From Thelephora terrestris (lineage: Eukaryota; Basidiomycota; Agaricomycetes; Thelephorales; Thelephoraceae): a stretch of DNA of 64,000 nucleotides. Below are positions 33,178 to 45,837 of this stretch, piece by piece (within the stretch, counting starts at the first letter, position 1; each line of letters starts with the position of its first letter). The stretch spans positions 1,488,001 to 1,552,000 of the forward strand of contig WIUZ02000008.1 in NCBI GenBank assembly GCA_015956445.1, read 5' to 3'. A model generated the notes under the pieces. The model saw nothing but the letters and a program-made list of their open reading frames with translations, searched no databases and was not told the DNA's origin. The position numbers were made by a program, and so were the translations under genes.

Positions 33178-34767
33178 GCTCTAATGCAGAATCACTACTG
33201 TTTCGAAGGACAACCATAGCGACCCTCCCAAAGTTTTACCTCGACCCCAGTTGGTGGATCCTGAGCCCAAAGATGATGTATTGACGTCCTTGTAAAGACG
33301 AGTGTCTCCTATTGGGGGCAGTTGTGCGGAATCTCATGCCAGAATTACGTTAACCCCACCAAATGCCGTTGTATTTCCCTTCGCGGATGTCATCGGACTA
33401 ACCTTGTGCAACATTTCACACCCTAACATGGAAACCTAGCCGTGTTGCAAGAGGCCATGGCGCTAGCGACGACTTTCGTCGAAAACACTCATGAGCTGCA
33501 CACCGTTAAGCCCGTCAATGTCTCGGAAGCATACTGGCCGTCCTAAGCGTTGTAAGTGGCGCTGACAAGAAAGGAAGTCCGGTAATAGCCCTGTTCATGG
33601 TTAAGAAGGGCACGTTCGCCAAGAGCGTGGCAGGACACAACGATATGCCTGCAGATTTGGAGTTCACGCTTTACTTCCACGTACTTGGGGTAAGAATATT
33701 GGGAGATCCGGGGGAACCAGTCAGCGGTGAAGAGTCGGGAGAGGCAGCGCAAGGCTTTGGAGGGGATCATATCGAAGAGGATTTGCCGGAGAAAGAGGAA
33801 GAGATCTGCGAGGAGGAGTCGAACAGCAAGGAGCCCTTCTCGTAAGGAGAGGTGGTTGAAAAGCGGCAAACGTGTTGATTCGCCAATGGACATGTATCGT
33901 AACCTTGAACCGCAATATTTATAATACTATATACTCCAGAAACACGGAAGGAGTATAGGACACATGACAACAACGAGTTAACATGTGGAAAGACTGGGAA
34001 GGCGTAGCCAACCACGTCGAACTGGGGACTATGGAGGGCTGAGTGGCGACCAAAGGGACAACGCTACCGAAGGGAATCAGAAAGACGCCAGGCGAAAAAA
34101 GGACCGTGGGTAAAAGCGACTCTAAATTTATAGGGATTTGGGTTGTTGGGCCAAGGACGGGAGAGTTAAAAAACAAGACCCCCTCCCTTTCAGTCGTGGG
34201 GATGATCAAGCTGTACCGGGTGCTTGTGTGGGATCTGTCAGCATTCTTCTTGTGAATGGACGAACAACATACCATTTTTGGGTTTCTTCTGGACAAATAC
34301 TTTGGAGCTCCTGTCTTCCCCCCTCACCCGCTTGGTCGCCTGCTCCGTGGTGTGTTGTGAGCTCCCTTCTCCATAATCCATGGCAACAGCCTTGGTCTGC
34401 TGCCATGTGCCCGAACGCTTGATCCTGGGGGGCTTTTCTCCAATCATCATCGGTGCCATCAGCACGGCTCGAAGGGATTCAAGGCGGATGGGATAGTAGG
34501 GGGGGGGACAGCGGGAGAGGGCACAACAAGCGAGGGGTTGTTGGGAGGCATAGAGGGCATATTGGGAGAGGGGTCATTGGGAGAGATACTGAGGGGGGAG
34601 GGTCCAAGGAGTGGAGAATTGGTGACGGACAAGGGGGGAGACTCAGCAGGTGGCGAGTTGGATTCTCCATGCCTGAACCAGTTCAGGTTCTTTGTCAGGG
34701 GGGGATACGGAGTTCTGAGATAGTCAGAGAGAACAGGAACAAGAAATACTTGGTCCTTGTCCAGCCC
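33178..34767. other. Unassigned region
   Basis: No reliable gene. A plus-strand stretch at 33597-33845 encodes an acidic segment (EEDLPEKEEEICEEES), and G-rich sequence lies at 34480-34650. No homology recognised. Confidence 0.3.
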
Positions 34768-36184
34768 CTAGATGGCCTTGTCCCCTTCATTGTACAAGGC
34801 GGTGAACCCGCATCCTTTGCAGGTGAGTTTCCACTTCATTTTTCTCACATGTTTGCTGATGAGGCCAGCATTACAATTTCCAGTGCACACAACCAGCCTA
34901 CCCCCCAAAACAATCGCCGATATTTTGGCCAAGTGAAAGTGCCCAAATTCCCGACCGGAGAAAACGGGCTCCAGCATCTCAATCATCATCGGAGAGACGG
35001 CGTGCCCAATGAGATCCATAAGTGGCAGAGTGGTCGTCGCCCACTTGAGGATCAACAGAGAGCTCAGGGAGCTAACCAACGCTGGTATCACCGTCGACGT
35101 GGCAAATGAGAGCACCAACTCTGCAGTGTGCCTATCAGGGGGGCCTTAGTTGCACTGCGATACACTTTTTGAAGACGAACGTACCCAAAGGGGATCTCGT
35201 TCCTGGCCTCTTCCTTGAGAATACTATCGCCACAAGATGCGTTGAGAACGAATACCCGGTGCTGATACAGTTTTTCGGAGCCAACGAGAAGGACGTCAGC
35301 GAGCTCCCTTGGCAGAAATTTGATCAAGATCTGGACAGACTTGGTTACCCGAGCACCATTATGAGCTTGAGCTACGCACCTGGCCTAGCCAGTCACTGGA
35401 CACACATGGTTTTTCACTATACACTAGTTGTCCGTCCTGTGTGCTGTGTGTATCGACCACGATGACGATCTTGGCCAGAGGGTTCTCTTGCAGGAAAGTG
35501 CCCAAGGTATTTTCACTCCTCTGCGGGCCTCCCAAATCCACCGTAAGTTTGTACAACTACAAACGATTAGAAGTTGACCTTTCAAGGTTTGGAAAACAGA
35601 CGCACAGATGCGGCATTCCCCTTATACCACTGTTGGAAAATTGAAAAAATGGCATTGCTCACTCTCCCGTGGTTTTGTGGGAGCCTCAGCACAGCAAAGA
35701 CTACTGGTGGATCAAAGCGGAACGCAAGAGCCTCCGGTTTTGGCAGTATCCTTGTCAACATGAACTGTGCGGTGCATCACTGATCCGATCACAAGCTGGG
35801 AGACAGGCCCCTACTCACTTTGAACGTTCCCTTGCCATTCGCACAGCAAAATGGACAATAGAAGACTAGATCTGGTCTTTCCATGTCATGATGCCACTTC
35901 ATGCATCCTGTGTAGATACGGTCTGGGTCTGCATAGCATATCCCCACTCGGCAGCCCGCACACAGGAGGATCGGGCCGTTGCGGTCGTTGCAAAGGGAGC
36001 ACCACTGATTGAAAAAAATATGGATCACCATGCAGTGACGGAGATGGTGATTACTGACCAAACTGTAGTCAGCCTCGTTCTCTGACGGCAACATAAGGGG
36101 CGGGTACGTATGGATCACAGCCGGAGCATCGGAGAGGGAGCGTAAGTGTTCTTGCACCACAGCTTTTGCTGCTCCAGTGAACAC
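34768..36184 (-). pseudogene. PHD-like cysteine-rich protein, decayed copy 1
   Basis: Minus strand, read from 36184. A cysteine-rich finger has WCSLCNDRNGPILLCAGC, then MKWHHDMERPDLVFYCPFCC, resembling a PHD-type zinc finger. Further down is FLQENPLAKIVIVVDTHS (about 35500), then LLVGSEKLYQHR (about 35280) and KWKLTCKGCGFTAL (about 34800). The same order of finger and KIVLVVETH segment occurs in the copy at 42162-43744. Frames are broken and introns unclear. The function of the family is not known to me. Confidence 0.5.
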
Positions 36185-37463
36185 CTTTCGGCCGCTAAGA
36201 ATGCCTTGACGGCTCTCCCCATCGACTACAGATTTGTTAGGCGATGAAAACTTGGTATCTCAATGGTGATACTTGCTTATCACTTGCAAATTGCGCATCG
36301 CATGAACCACCTCCTGCGTGGCAGTGGGCTTTCGAATAGACATCGAGCCGATGAGAATGCTTTGGGCTGTGCGCTGGGATGGCATTGTGAGGATGCGGAA
36401 AGGGGAGAGTCACTTATCGTGACCACCAGTGAAACCTATTTATATGTTGTGTTGTGATGTTGTGACGTGTAAACCGCTTGCGAAAATTTGCTTGCAGTCA
36501 CACTTGTACTCACATACTCAGCCCTCAGATTCTTGCCGCTGAATTCCTCAACCGGATGATGTGAAAGAAAGAATGGGGCTCAGATGATGTTCCGTTCCGA
36601 TCTCGATTTTCCACAGAAAGCCAACCGGCACATGCTTGTATCCAGTGCGAATCAAAGTTTCAAGGATAACCGTAGCGCCGACGAGCGGCATTGCCCACGA
36701 CCCCCTTTACCGTTTCTTGGGTGTGGTACTAATTATGCCCAGCGCACAAATCTAGCAAACAGGTGCACAGCACCTGCATTACAGTGGCCTCAGTCTCGAA
36801 TGGCGCAGAAAGAACCCGTTCAAAGTAATTTTCCACCGTCCGAAGACGATGAGGTTATAAATTATCAATTCGAACACAATTTATAAAGGAAACATTTGCT
36901 CTGTAAGAAAAGAATTTGTTCGCTCGTCCGTAACTGTCCATCACCTTTGGAGAGGACCAAGCGGGGACGGAAAAGGGTCGGCGAAGGTTTTTGGGAGACG
37001 TAACAATGGACCGATCAACGTAACAGCGTACAGAGTGGGATACGGGTTCCCGAATACCAGGAACCCTTTTCCACCTGTTCAGACATCAACAACCTCCTCG
37101 CCATCCTCTCAACCTGCCTCCCACTGTGGACTCAAGGACCGACCAGGCTCCATCATCAGCACTCACAGCAACACGTCTCCTTCCTCAGGACTCAGCTGAA
37201 CTGCTAGTTCAAGCCAATAGGAAGTCGTTGATTGCTATCAAGATTGGGTGACCTCTCAGAAGATGAGTCAACATAATTGGGGAGTGAATCATCAGACTCC
37301 TCTGAGGAAGTGTTGTGGGAGACTGGATGGCCATATGAGTGAGCCGGTGACATGCCCCTGTTTTCTGCAGTGCTCAACAGCAACATTCCCTAGACACCCC
37401 CTTCCCTCACAACACCTTTGCAACATTTTGCGATGCTTTTATACCCTCAACAACTCTCTACCA
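36185..37463. other. Unassigned region
   Basis: No gene I can support. The frames are short and overlap on both strands. Confidence 0.3.
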
Positions 37464-37666
37464 GCAGCTGCAGCCCAGTTTTACAAAAGTTAGGTTCATA
37501 AGCTGGGCTACTTTGCAACATGTGCCAGTTAAGCTCAAATTTTATATTTGTTGGTGCATGTTCGTCCACATATGCCCTACAAATATAAAAGTTGAGCTTA
37601 ACTGGCACATTTTACAAAGTAGCCCAGCTTATTAACCTAACTTTTGTAAAACTGGGCTGCAGCTGC
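37464..37666. mobile_element. 203-bp inverted repeat, non-CACTG MITE
   Basis: Arms of about 90 bp begin GCAGCTGCAGCCCAGTTTTAC and pair around a short AT-rich centre. The termini differ from the CACTG foldback family, so it is a separate element. Confidence 0.65.
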
Positions 37667-37720
37667 CGACTCTCTTGGTTTTGTGAGTCTAGTGTGGTCA
37701 TTCAGTCAACAAGCAGGCCA

Positions 37721-37850
37721 TGTTGCAGGACACGATGGGAGAGAAAAGCCAAGTTGTATTGATGGGATCAACAATACTATATACTGCTACAAAAATTCCC
37801 ACAATCACATGATCAGATCATATGACCGGCTGTTACAGCTAACTCCAACA
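37721..37850 (+). mobile_element. 130-bp MITE copy 2
   Basis: Complete copy, same ends and length as 28321-28450. Confidence 0.75.
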
Positions 37851-38883
37851 CTTTTCGGCTGTATCTTCGGGCTGGAGGCAATTGTAATCGCCATAACTTC
37901 AAGCTTCTCGCCCAAGACATTGCAATTGAAGACAAGATATAGCAGGATGATATCCCCAAATTATTAATGCGACCTAGAATACCAACTTTGGGGTGCAAGG
38001 AATCATGCTAATTGATGGATTTACAGCCTAGGCAATGGTCTCCAAAACATGACACATGGAAAAAGTGTTGAACCTGGGGTCTGCCACAGATCCACCACAG
38101 CCATTAATCGGCAAGGGTTCTATCACCCAAAAGAATAAACAGATTCCAACCTGATCTGGAATCATAATCCTTGTTGCAGGGTGTTGCTTTGGTAGTAAAA
38201 AAACATGTTGGTAACCAAACCCAGAGCAGATGGAAGGCAGCATATCACATTTGGGGAGCAAAAACATCAGCCAACAACAGAGGATGAAAAAGGAGTGACC
38301 CGTTATAATAAGGAGTACGCGTCAAACGCAGTTTCACCTGTTCCAGACGGAATTCATAGTTTAGGAGGTTTGATGCCTCGGAATGAATCCAGATGTGAAC
38401 CAAGTGTCTTAAGAGACTTTGAAGTCCCTAACTGGCCTAAGGGGGTTGTGGTCGCCTGACAAGCAAGATTTTGCTTAACCTGGACAAGGGATCCGAGTTT
38501 ATCAGCCCCTGGGCATGAGGGGAGGAAGGCAACAGAAGCCCACTTTGAATTTCTTCTGTTCTTGAATTGCACCCATTCTCTCCTGCAATGCACACTGCCT
38601 TTGAAGAGCATGGTAATTTCAAATTAACTATGTGCTTGCCCTTGGCGTACAAAGAATGAAAAAAGAATGTTTACATCCATTACACAACCATTTTTTTTAG
38701 TCCTCAAGGTGGGAATGAGTGAGCCACAAGGAAAAGTTTGATATCTGTCATCTCAAACAGCACTGCTGCAAACCCTCTTGATGGGCCTGCCATCTGGGGA
38801 CTCTCCCACCATTCACCTACATTGCAGGGATGACCTAGTCCTTGCTATGCTAGGGGACATTTCCCATCTCCTGAGCTAGACAA

Positions 38884-39013
38884 TGTTGGAGTTAGCTGTA
38901 ACAGCCAGTCATGTGATCTGATCATGTGATTGTGGGAATTTTTGTAGCAGTATATAGTAGTGTTAATCCCATCAATACAACTTGGCTTTTCTCTCCCATC
39001 GTGTCCTGCAACA
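38884..39013 (-). mobile_element. 130-bp MITE copy 3
   Basis: Complete copy in reverse orientation, 130 bp. Sequence between 37851 and 38883 holds no recognisable gene. Confidence 0.75.
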
Positions 39014-39273
39014 AAAAGAGGCATTTGATAGAACAAGCAGGAGGACGGATTCTGCTTCATGGTAGAATATGTACACCCTGAAGTTTGGCTGCTGGAACCC
39101 TTTTCTTACATACATCTCCAGCCAAATCCAGCCCTTGGAAAGTCAACCAAATGTTGGTATGGTTCACATTGGGTACCTATGAATCCAGATGAACATCAAA
39201 CCGTTTTAAAGATGTTGCTCAGTCCAAACCCTATGAGCATGAGATTGTCTTTAGATTGATGGACCTCCACTGC

Positions 39274-40241
39274 TCAGGGGGAGGAATCCACATTCATAAC
39301 ATTGCTGTCTATGTCAATCCATTCTCCATAGTCATCATGATCCATTGGCTGTGTGCTGTTCTTCCCCTTCTGCCATGCTTTGACAAGGAACTGACACCAG
39401 ATGCGGTTGTCGACTTTCCCAAGGTCTTCACGGACATACTGTGTGAGTCGGGAAGCTTTAGCAGATGGGATGATGTAGGTGTGGGAAGTGTGAACCCGGA
39501 CTGTCAGGTAGCCTTCAATAACCAAATGGACAATGAGAATCTTCCTCTCCTGTTTGATATCCAGAGAGCTGTCAATCAGGGGGGTGAAACGAGAGAAATG
39601 ACAACTGACAGCAGGGGTCAGGTGAATATCTCCTCCAGCAATCTCCTGCACATACAACGCCTCCAGGTCCCTCTCTGCAGCTCCTGTAGTTCGAGTGACT
39701 TCTTGCTGGCATGAGCTCCCAGGTGAGCGACATTTAAATCCTCCCCAAGTCTACAGGCTGCCTCAGTGATCTTCAAGAGCTGCCAAAATTTGACAGTCTT
39801 GTCTTCCATCTTGGAGCTGGAGGGAATCCAAAGACAGTTGTCACAGCGGCCACACCCCTGCATGGTGCCAGTTCCCTCTGCTGACAAAGTGGTGGGGTCG
39901 AGATTGGCACTGGGAAAGAAATACTTGGCAGTGGTTTGTTCAAGGCTTAGTGCATTCAAAGGAAAAATAAACACCCAACTTGGCAAAGAAGTCCTGCCAA
40001 CATTGTGACATTTCTTGTGCATATTGGAGAAGTTCTGAGTGAGATTGAATGTAACTTCAACCTGGGTAGAGATATACAGAAGCTCACTATCACAAGCATC
40101 AGTTGTCATCTTCAGGATGGAGGCTGTGTCCTCAGGCGGTAATGCATGATGCAATCCGACTCTTGACCATCTTGCTCTGCAAGCCCAGACTCCTGGAAGT
40201 AGCTTTTGACAGAAGTCTTCCAACAGGATCAGGTTTATCAA
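39274..40241 (-). pseudogene. RecQ-like helicase, C-terminal fragment
   Basis: Minus strand. The frame from 40241 contains a zinc-binding-type sequence CGRCDNCLW, typical of the C-terminal part of RecQ helicases. A following frame (from 39657) has ILIVHLVIEGYL...TYIIPSAKASRL, resembling the region after the zinc site in fungal RecQ-type helicases. The helicase core motifs are not visible, so this is a fragment. Subtelomeric RecQ-like genes are common in fungi, but nothing here proves a telomere. Confidence 0.5.
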
Positions 40242-40368
40242 GACATGGTGGTGCTATGACACTCACCAGTGCCTACGTACAGAGTTCTGTTAGCTCACAT
40301 CTGAGCTTCCATATGAAACACCCACCAAATAGTGGACAACAAATCAGAGATCTCTCTTATTGATTCCA
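40137..40368 (+). repeat. Inverted duplication, left arm (232 bp)
   Basis: Identical, as far as I can read, to the reverse complement of 40773-41004. The arms are separated by 404 bp. It overlaps the upstream end of the RecQ-like fragment. Confidence 0.85.
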
Positions 40369-40772
40369 TGATCCCAAGCAGGATGTGCCGGTAGCCAGCA
40401 TGGATGGTGTGGACACTGGAGGACCCCAAAGTAGACGGGCCATTGTTTGAGTTGCCCTCCTCTGTATGCACTTGGCCCCACAAGATAGAGAAGGATTTAA
40501 CCTCGAAGGTGGTCATGTGGGCCATAGTCAAACAGGGAAGCATCCAGTGCCAAATTGAACATAGGTAAACTGGCAGAGATAAGCTAGCAGAAGATCAAGG
40601 CTGGTGTCTATCACAAAGGCATCGCAGCAGAGGCAAAGCATGTGACATACAAGAGGTGGCTACAAGGCTCCATAAGAGTAATGTATGCGACGGCTGGTGA
40701 GACGGCTGGTGAGTGACGCTGGGGGCTTTTTGAAGAATAACAAACCATATCTTTCACTTCAGTGTTTGGTTG

Positions 40773-41004
40773 TGGAATCAATAAGAGAGATCTCTGATTT
40801 GTTGTCCACTATTTGGTGGGTGTTTCATATGGAAGCTCAGATGTGAGCTAACAGAACTCTGTACGTAGGCACTGGTGAGTGTCATAGCACCACCATGTCT
40901 TGATAAACCTGATCCTGTTGGAAGACTTCTGTCAAAAGCTACTTCCAGGAGTCTGGGCTTGCAGAGCAAGATGGTCAAGAGTCGGATTGCATCATGCATT
41001 ACCG
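40773..41004 (-). repeat. Inverted duplication, right arm (232 bp)
   Basis: Mate of 40137-40368. Identity without visible change suggests a recent event. Confidence 0.85.
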
Positions 41005-41379
41005 GCCTGACCTTCTATCGATGCAGGAATATTTCTCGATGAGGCCTCTGGCAGGGAAGACGACAAGGACAAAAGAAAGGTGACCATTGCAGATGTCACC
41101 AAGTTCTATCTTGGTTGTGATCCACTCAATCCCAAAAATGTTGCCCTCTTCATCAGGAACATCCTGTTCAGTAGGGAGGTGAGATGGCACATAGCCCTCA
41201 CGTTGAAGAAAGCGACATACAATGTCATCGAGTTCTTTGAGCAAACACTCAAGAATGACAACTTCCTCTTTAAGTATCCGGAGCATATAGCCCAGAGTTA
41301 TGAGCTCTCTGCGTGAGAGAAGGAGGTCCTTAAAAGAGAGGGAATTCTTGATTGGGTGACAAGCTTGTTGGCTCTCCAC
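40999..41379 (-). pseudogene. Fragment upstream of the RecQ-like gene, unidentified
   Basis: A minus-strand frame of 126 codons (contains RELITLGYMLRILKEEVVIL and FGIEWITTKIELGD). Together with the frame at 40295-40543 (TTFEVKSFSILWGQVHTE) it could be the N-terminal part of the RecQ-like gene product, but I cannot identify a domain. Confidence 0.3.
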
Positions 41380-42161
41380 CTAAAGGTGAGTATTGGTCCT
41401 GCTGCCTGGCAATTACTGACTACTCTGCCAGTCAATAGCCCACAACTGGGGCAGCCGAAGATTTGGAGCTCCCCATCCATCCTTCCCCCATGATTCAGGA
41501 CTCTCCTCCGACTCAGGCAGCAGAGGGTTTGGGGCTGGGGACCCCATCTTTCCTTCCCTCCCCACTCCCTCGATGCCGCTCAATTCTCCTCCTGATGAGG
41601 AGGTGCCACCCCCGGACAACAGCTGCCTCGCTTCCACCAGTAACACCAAGGAGCAAACAAACAAAAATGAGATTTCACCAAGCACTCAAGATGCAATGGT
41701 CATCTCAGAGTTTGCATCCACCAGCAATACACAATTTTCTTGCAGTGGGCTTGCATCTTGACCTTGTGCCCTCCTCTACACTATCACGTATCTTGAATTT
41801 GTATATGCCTGTTTGAAACCTATGATTGTTACCCGCAGAATAGTATTTGTTTTTGTGCCCTTCTCAATTACCAGTTGTGTGACAATGGCCTCGTATGCAG
41901 CTGCACAGGGATTGCCTCATATGGGACTATGTGTGGCGACTGCCTTGGATGCAGGCATGCGGAGGTTGCCTCGTATGCAAGCACATGGCAATTTACTCAT
42001 ACATATTTGCAGAGTAACTACCTCGTGTGTTATAGTGCAGCGATTTCCTCATTCATAGCCCTGAGTCCGAGTCTCGTCCAGAAAATCATTTGGGTCACCA
42101 TCAAATACCCTGCTTCCTTCCGCTCTTCGCCTCCACCTCTCCCCGATCAGCATAACCTGCA
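41380..42161. other. Unassigned region
   Basis: Frames on both strands are proline/serine-rich and show no known motif. Confidence 0.3.
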
Positions 42162-43744
42162 ATGTCATATCCTCCCTTCCGTGCTGGTATGCAAGGGGCC
42201 AGGCAGAAGAGCAAGGCCAGACAAGGAGTACAAAGCCTCAGCTTTGGTGCGGAGAGTATCCTGTTGAGGAAGGCCTTGGTGAAGGATAGTATGTATTTCT
42301 CCCCTACTCCACAGCTTGGGGGCCTGCTGATCAGATCCAAAGGAGGACAGGATTATCTCCAGTGCACGAGAGTCTTATCGGAGGCTGCAAAGGCTGCGAT
42401 CAGGACAGCCATTCAAAGTGGCCAATACAACGAACGGGTAGATGGGCTTGAGCCACCAGCCATGGCGCCCTCTGATGTTCCAGAAGACTATTCCATGGCG
42501 TGTATACTTTTCTTCCTGGTTTTGAAAAACCTTTGTACTGATTCTGTTCAGTGGTGCTCTCCATGCAACGACTTTGGAGAGTACCTAATCCTCTGCGCTG
42601 GATGTAGGGTGGGGATCTGTTCCACCAGTCAGGACATTAACACCGGGTGCCTGCAGTGGAAGCCCATTGTGGATAGCCCAGAATTTATCTTCTACTGCCT
42701 GTACTGTAGAAGGTCTAACAAGGATACCTGCCTGGTACGTAACACAGGGGCCTGTTCTATGCTTTACCCACTGACTCCTCATCCATAGCTCTCCATGCGC
42801 AAGGAGCCACCGCACGCATTCAGTGTTTGGTTTTGTTATGACCCCCCAGTGCTCCTAATAGGCGCAACTTGGCACGAGACCGAGTTCCTGTTCGTCACGC
42901 TGCTTCACCATGCTCTTGCGATGAGCTATTATGATGGGAGCAGTCTGGTTAGTTGTGATTATGGTCCTGGTTGAATTATGCTCACCATTTGCAGATAGTG
43001 CAGATGAGTGTACCCTTAACAGGGACAGGGGACGCTGAAAAATCCAAGAAGGGGAAGGGTAAAAAAGTCAAAAAGCCATCCAGTCTGGTTGGCGATGTTG
43101 CGAAGTTTCTGGAGACCTACCCGACGGCAAAGATCGTGTTGGTGGTTGAGACACACTGTCTTGAAAATGGCAGGTTTGTGTGGGACGGACATGATGCAGA
43201 AAGCTATCAGGGATGCCTACTTGAGGAGGTACGTCTTTCGTGTGTGCCACGTCACGCAGAAGCTGATGATATATATCAAAGATTGTGAGCGGCTGCATCC
43301 CAAAACCAATCCGGGGATACATCGCGATTCATAACGCCGTCCAACACCACCACAGGAGTCTCATTATCAACCTTTCATGTGGGCCATCCACAAGTGTAGA
43401 GACCTCACGTGTGTCTCTACTTGAGGGGTAAGTCTATCCATTCCTGGTGTTGAATCGTGTCAAATCCACTAATGTCTCTCAGGCACTGTGCGGATGGGGT
43501 TCTTTCATTTGCAGATCATTCCAATGTGGTGGGTGAGCTGGCAACCAGGGTCCTTGACTTCACCTCACGATGGGTTTGGTCTGCAAGTCGCGACTTCGAT
43601 GTGATTGTGGCCTCTGCCTTCGACCGCGAGTGGGCATTGGCACACAAGCCAGTGATCTCCACCGCACAAGGCGATACCCAATGGTCGGTTTTTGGGTCCC
43701 GGATCTTCAATTGGGGGACTTCTCTGATACCAGACGATGAATAG
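42162..43744 (+). pseudogene. PHD-like cysteine-rich protein, decayed copy 2
   Basis: Plus strand. The frame 42162-42788 contains a stretch rich in KAAIRTAIQ, then WCSPCNDFGEYLILCAGCRV and PEFIFYCLYC, the same finger as in copy 1. The frame 42971-43288 carries KFLETYPTAKIVLVVETH; the frame 43457-43744 ends DDE. Introns or frameshifts separate them. The copies at 34.8-36.2 kb and here flank the RecQ fragment in opposite orientation. Confidence 0.5.
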
Positions 43745-44509
43745 TAACCTAGAAAGGTTTCCGGGATTGATCTGACTGGAAGAAACCACGTCTCGTCTAT
43801 GCATGATAATCAGAGAAGGTAATATGAGTGGGGATATCACGTACAGTTTTGTACCCACCAACTTCAGGGTGGTTCTGGATATTGCCTTCAGAATACTCGC
43901 GCCAGATGATTGGGTGATTGTCATCCGACTTGAAGAGTTGTGCGATGTATGTGGCCCAAGCTTCAATTGTCTGAAGCTGTTTTCTTGCTGTAGACGCTGG
44001 GCAAGTATCTTTGGACGGCGGCAATACGGTTATGTAGTAGAGCTGTGATGGTCTTGCAGTTCACGTCAGTGTTTGAATGTGTTGACTGAAAAGAAATCAC
44101 TTATTAGGTGACAGACTGCACCACTGTGCCAAAGTTGTCCAGGGAATGTTGGGTAAACAATGTTATACATTGTCTGGAGGGCTTTGTCACCTGGATTGGT
44201 CCAAGGTGACATTGAGGCAGCGACCTGCTTCATGACAAAGTGGATAAACTCGTTGTGGAAGTTGATACACATATGTTCTGGAAGATCCTTGACCCCTGGG
44301 TAAACCCTCAAGCATTTCACCATTTTTGGGAGGGAAAATGTTGGCAGTGGGTTTTCTTCAAACTAGATGACATGTTTCAAGTCAATAGGTGAGTGATAAA
44401 AAAGCAGACATACGACCAAATAGCTTGGAGTTGACGCAGAGGTCATTGCCCTTGAACTCATTGAAGATTGAGACATTGCATCATGGTCTTGAGTTGGTGG
44501 GGAACCAAA
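43745..44509. other. Unassigned region with a short minus-strand frame
   Basis: A minus-strand frame at 44066-44323 includes HNEFIHFVMKQVAASM and YPTFPGQLWHSGAV. It reads like protein but I do not recognise the family. Confidence 0.3.
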
Positions 44510-45234
44510 CACTGGGGGCAAGGGGGTACTTACCCAATGGGTACATTGTGAGTTCATTGTGAGTTTTGAAACTATTTGCCCAGTCGTTACCCACCAGGTA
44601 CATGTTGGGTACTTTTTGAGAGATACCCATCAATTCGCCTGCATTTTACCCACTGGGTACATGGTGGGTATTTTGTAAAAGTACCCACTCCAGAACCCAG
44701 TGGGTGATTTTTGAGCAAAACCCTGGGGTTCTTTCACAATTTACTTTCCAAAGTGCCCATCACAAACCTGAGTCACTCATTGAGAGCTCTTTCATAAAGT
44801 ACTCACCAATCCAATCACAATGTACTCAACCGGATACTCAATGGGTTCTTTGAGAGTTTGTGATGAAACTGAGCCACATTGTGAGTTTTTTGTGAGTTTT
44901 TTGAAGAAAACACACTGGGTACATTGTGATCAGATTGGTGGGTACTTTATGAAAGAACTCTCAATGAGTGGCTTAGGTTTGTGATGGGCACTTTGGAAAG
45001 TAAATTGTGAAAGTACCCCAGGGTTTTGCTCAAAAATCACCCACTGGGTTCTGGAGTGGGTACTTTTACAAAATACCCACCATGTACCCAGTGGGTAAAA
45101 TGCAGGCGAATTGATGGGTATCTCTCAAAAAGTACCCAACATGTACCTGGTGGGTAACGACTGGGCAAATAGTTTCAAAACTCACAATGAACTCACAATG
45201 TACCCATTGGGTAAGTACCCCCTTGCCCCCAGTG
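44510..45234. mobile_element. Foldback element FB13
   Basis: 725 bp, starting CACTGGGGGCAAGGGGG, with target duplication AAA at 44507-44509 and 45235-45237. Sister of FB1, same length. Confidence 0.93.
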
Positions 45235-45659
45235 AAAGGAGGATTTTGGCGGTGAACAAGGGCTCTTCTGGGGGTCCTCCGTGAAGACAGAGGATCAACG
45301 CCCAGAGAGTTCCTGTGAAGGTGGGTCCTAGGTTGTACAGTGTCAAGGAACTCCAAGCAGCGACTGGGGAACAGTTGCGAAGAAAGCGCAAAGGTGGAGA
45401 TACCAGAAGAGAGTTAGAGACAAAGCAAGAAAAGCAGTAGGATGGAGCGCAATGATCTCCAGAGTAGCTAGTACAGGATATATATACTAAGGTCTGCTCT
45501 GAGAGGGTTCCAGAGAAGAAAGGAGGAAAACTGCGAAATAGGACCTATGATGCAATGGCGAAGTCATAGGGGAAGAGGAGAAAAGGGGAAAGTTGTCATG
45601 AAAGGGGAAAGTCATCATAAAGGGGGAACTAAGCAAAGGGGAGGGTCTTCTGGAGAAGA
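45235..45659. other. LTR-like promoter region upstream of gene P
   Basis: TATATATA at 45479-45486 resembles the conserved LTR-family box at 9199-9206. No gene. The region may be the U5-R end of another LTR, but I did not find its terminus or duplication. Confidence 0.35.
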
Positions 45660-45837
45660 GGAAGCTCCGGCGAAGAGGAAGTTTGCAAAGAGGAAGCTCT
45701 GGTGAATAGGAAGCTCCGGTGAAGAGGAAGAAGTTCCAAAGAGGAGGAGGTTGCGAAGGTTGCGAAGGAGAGGACAAGCAAAGAGGAGGAATGAGGACTG
45801 AGGACAGCAAACCTCAGAATCCCACATCCCCAGAACT

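Noticed and set aside
34480-34650. G-rich tract as a coding region
   Set aside because: All frames are Gly-rich low complexity without supporting motif.
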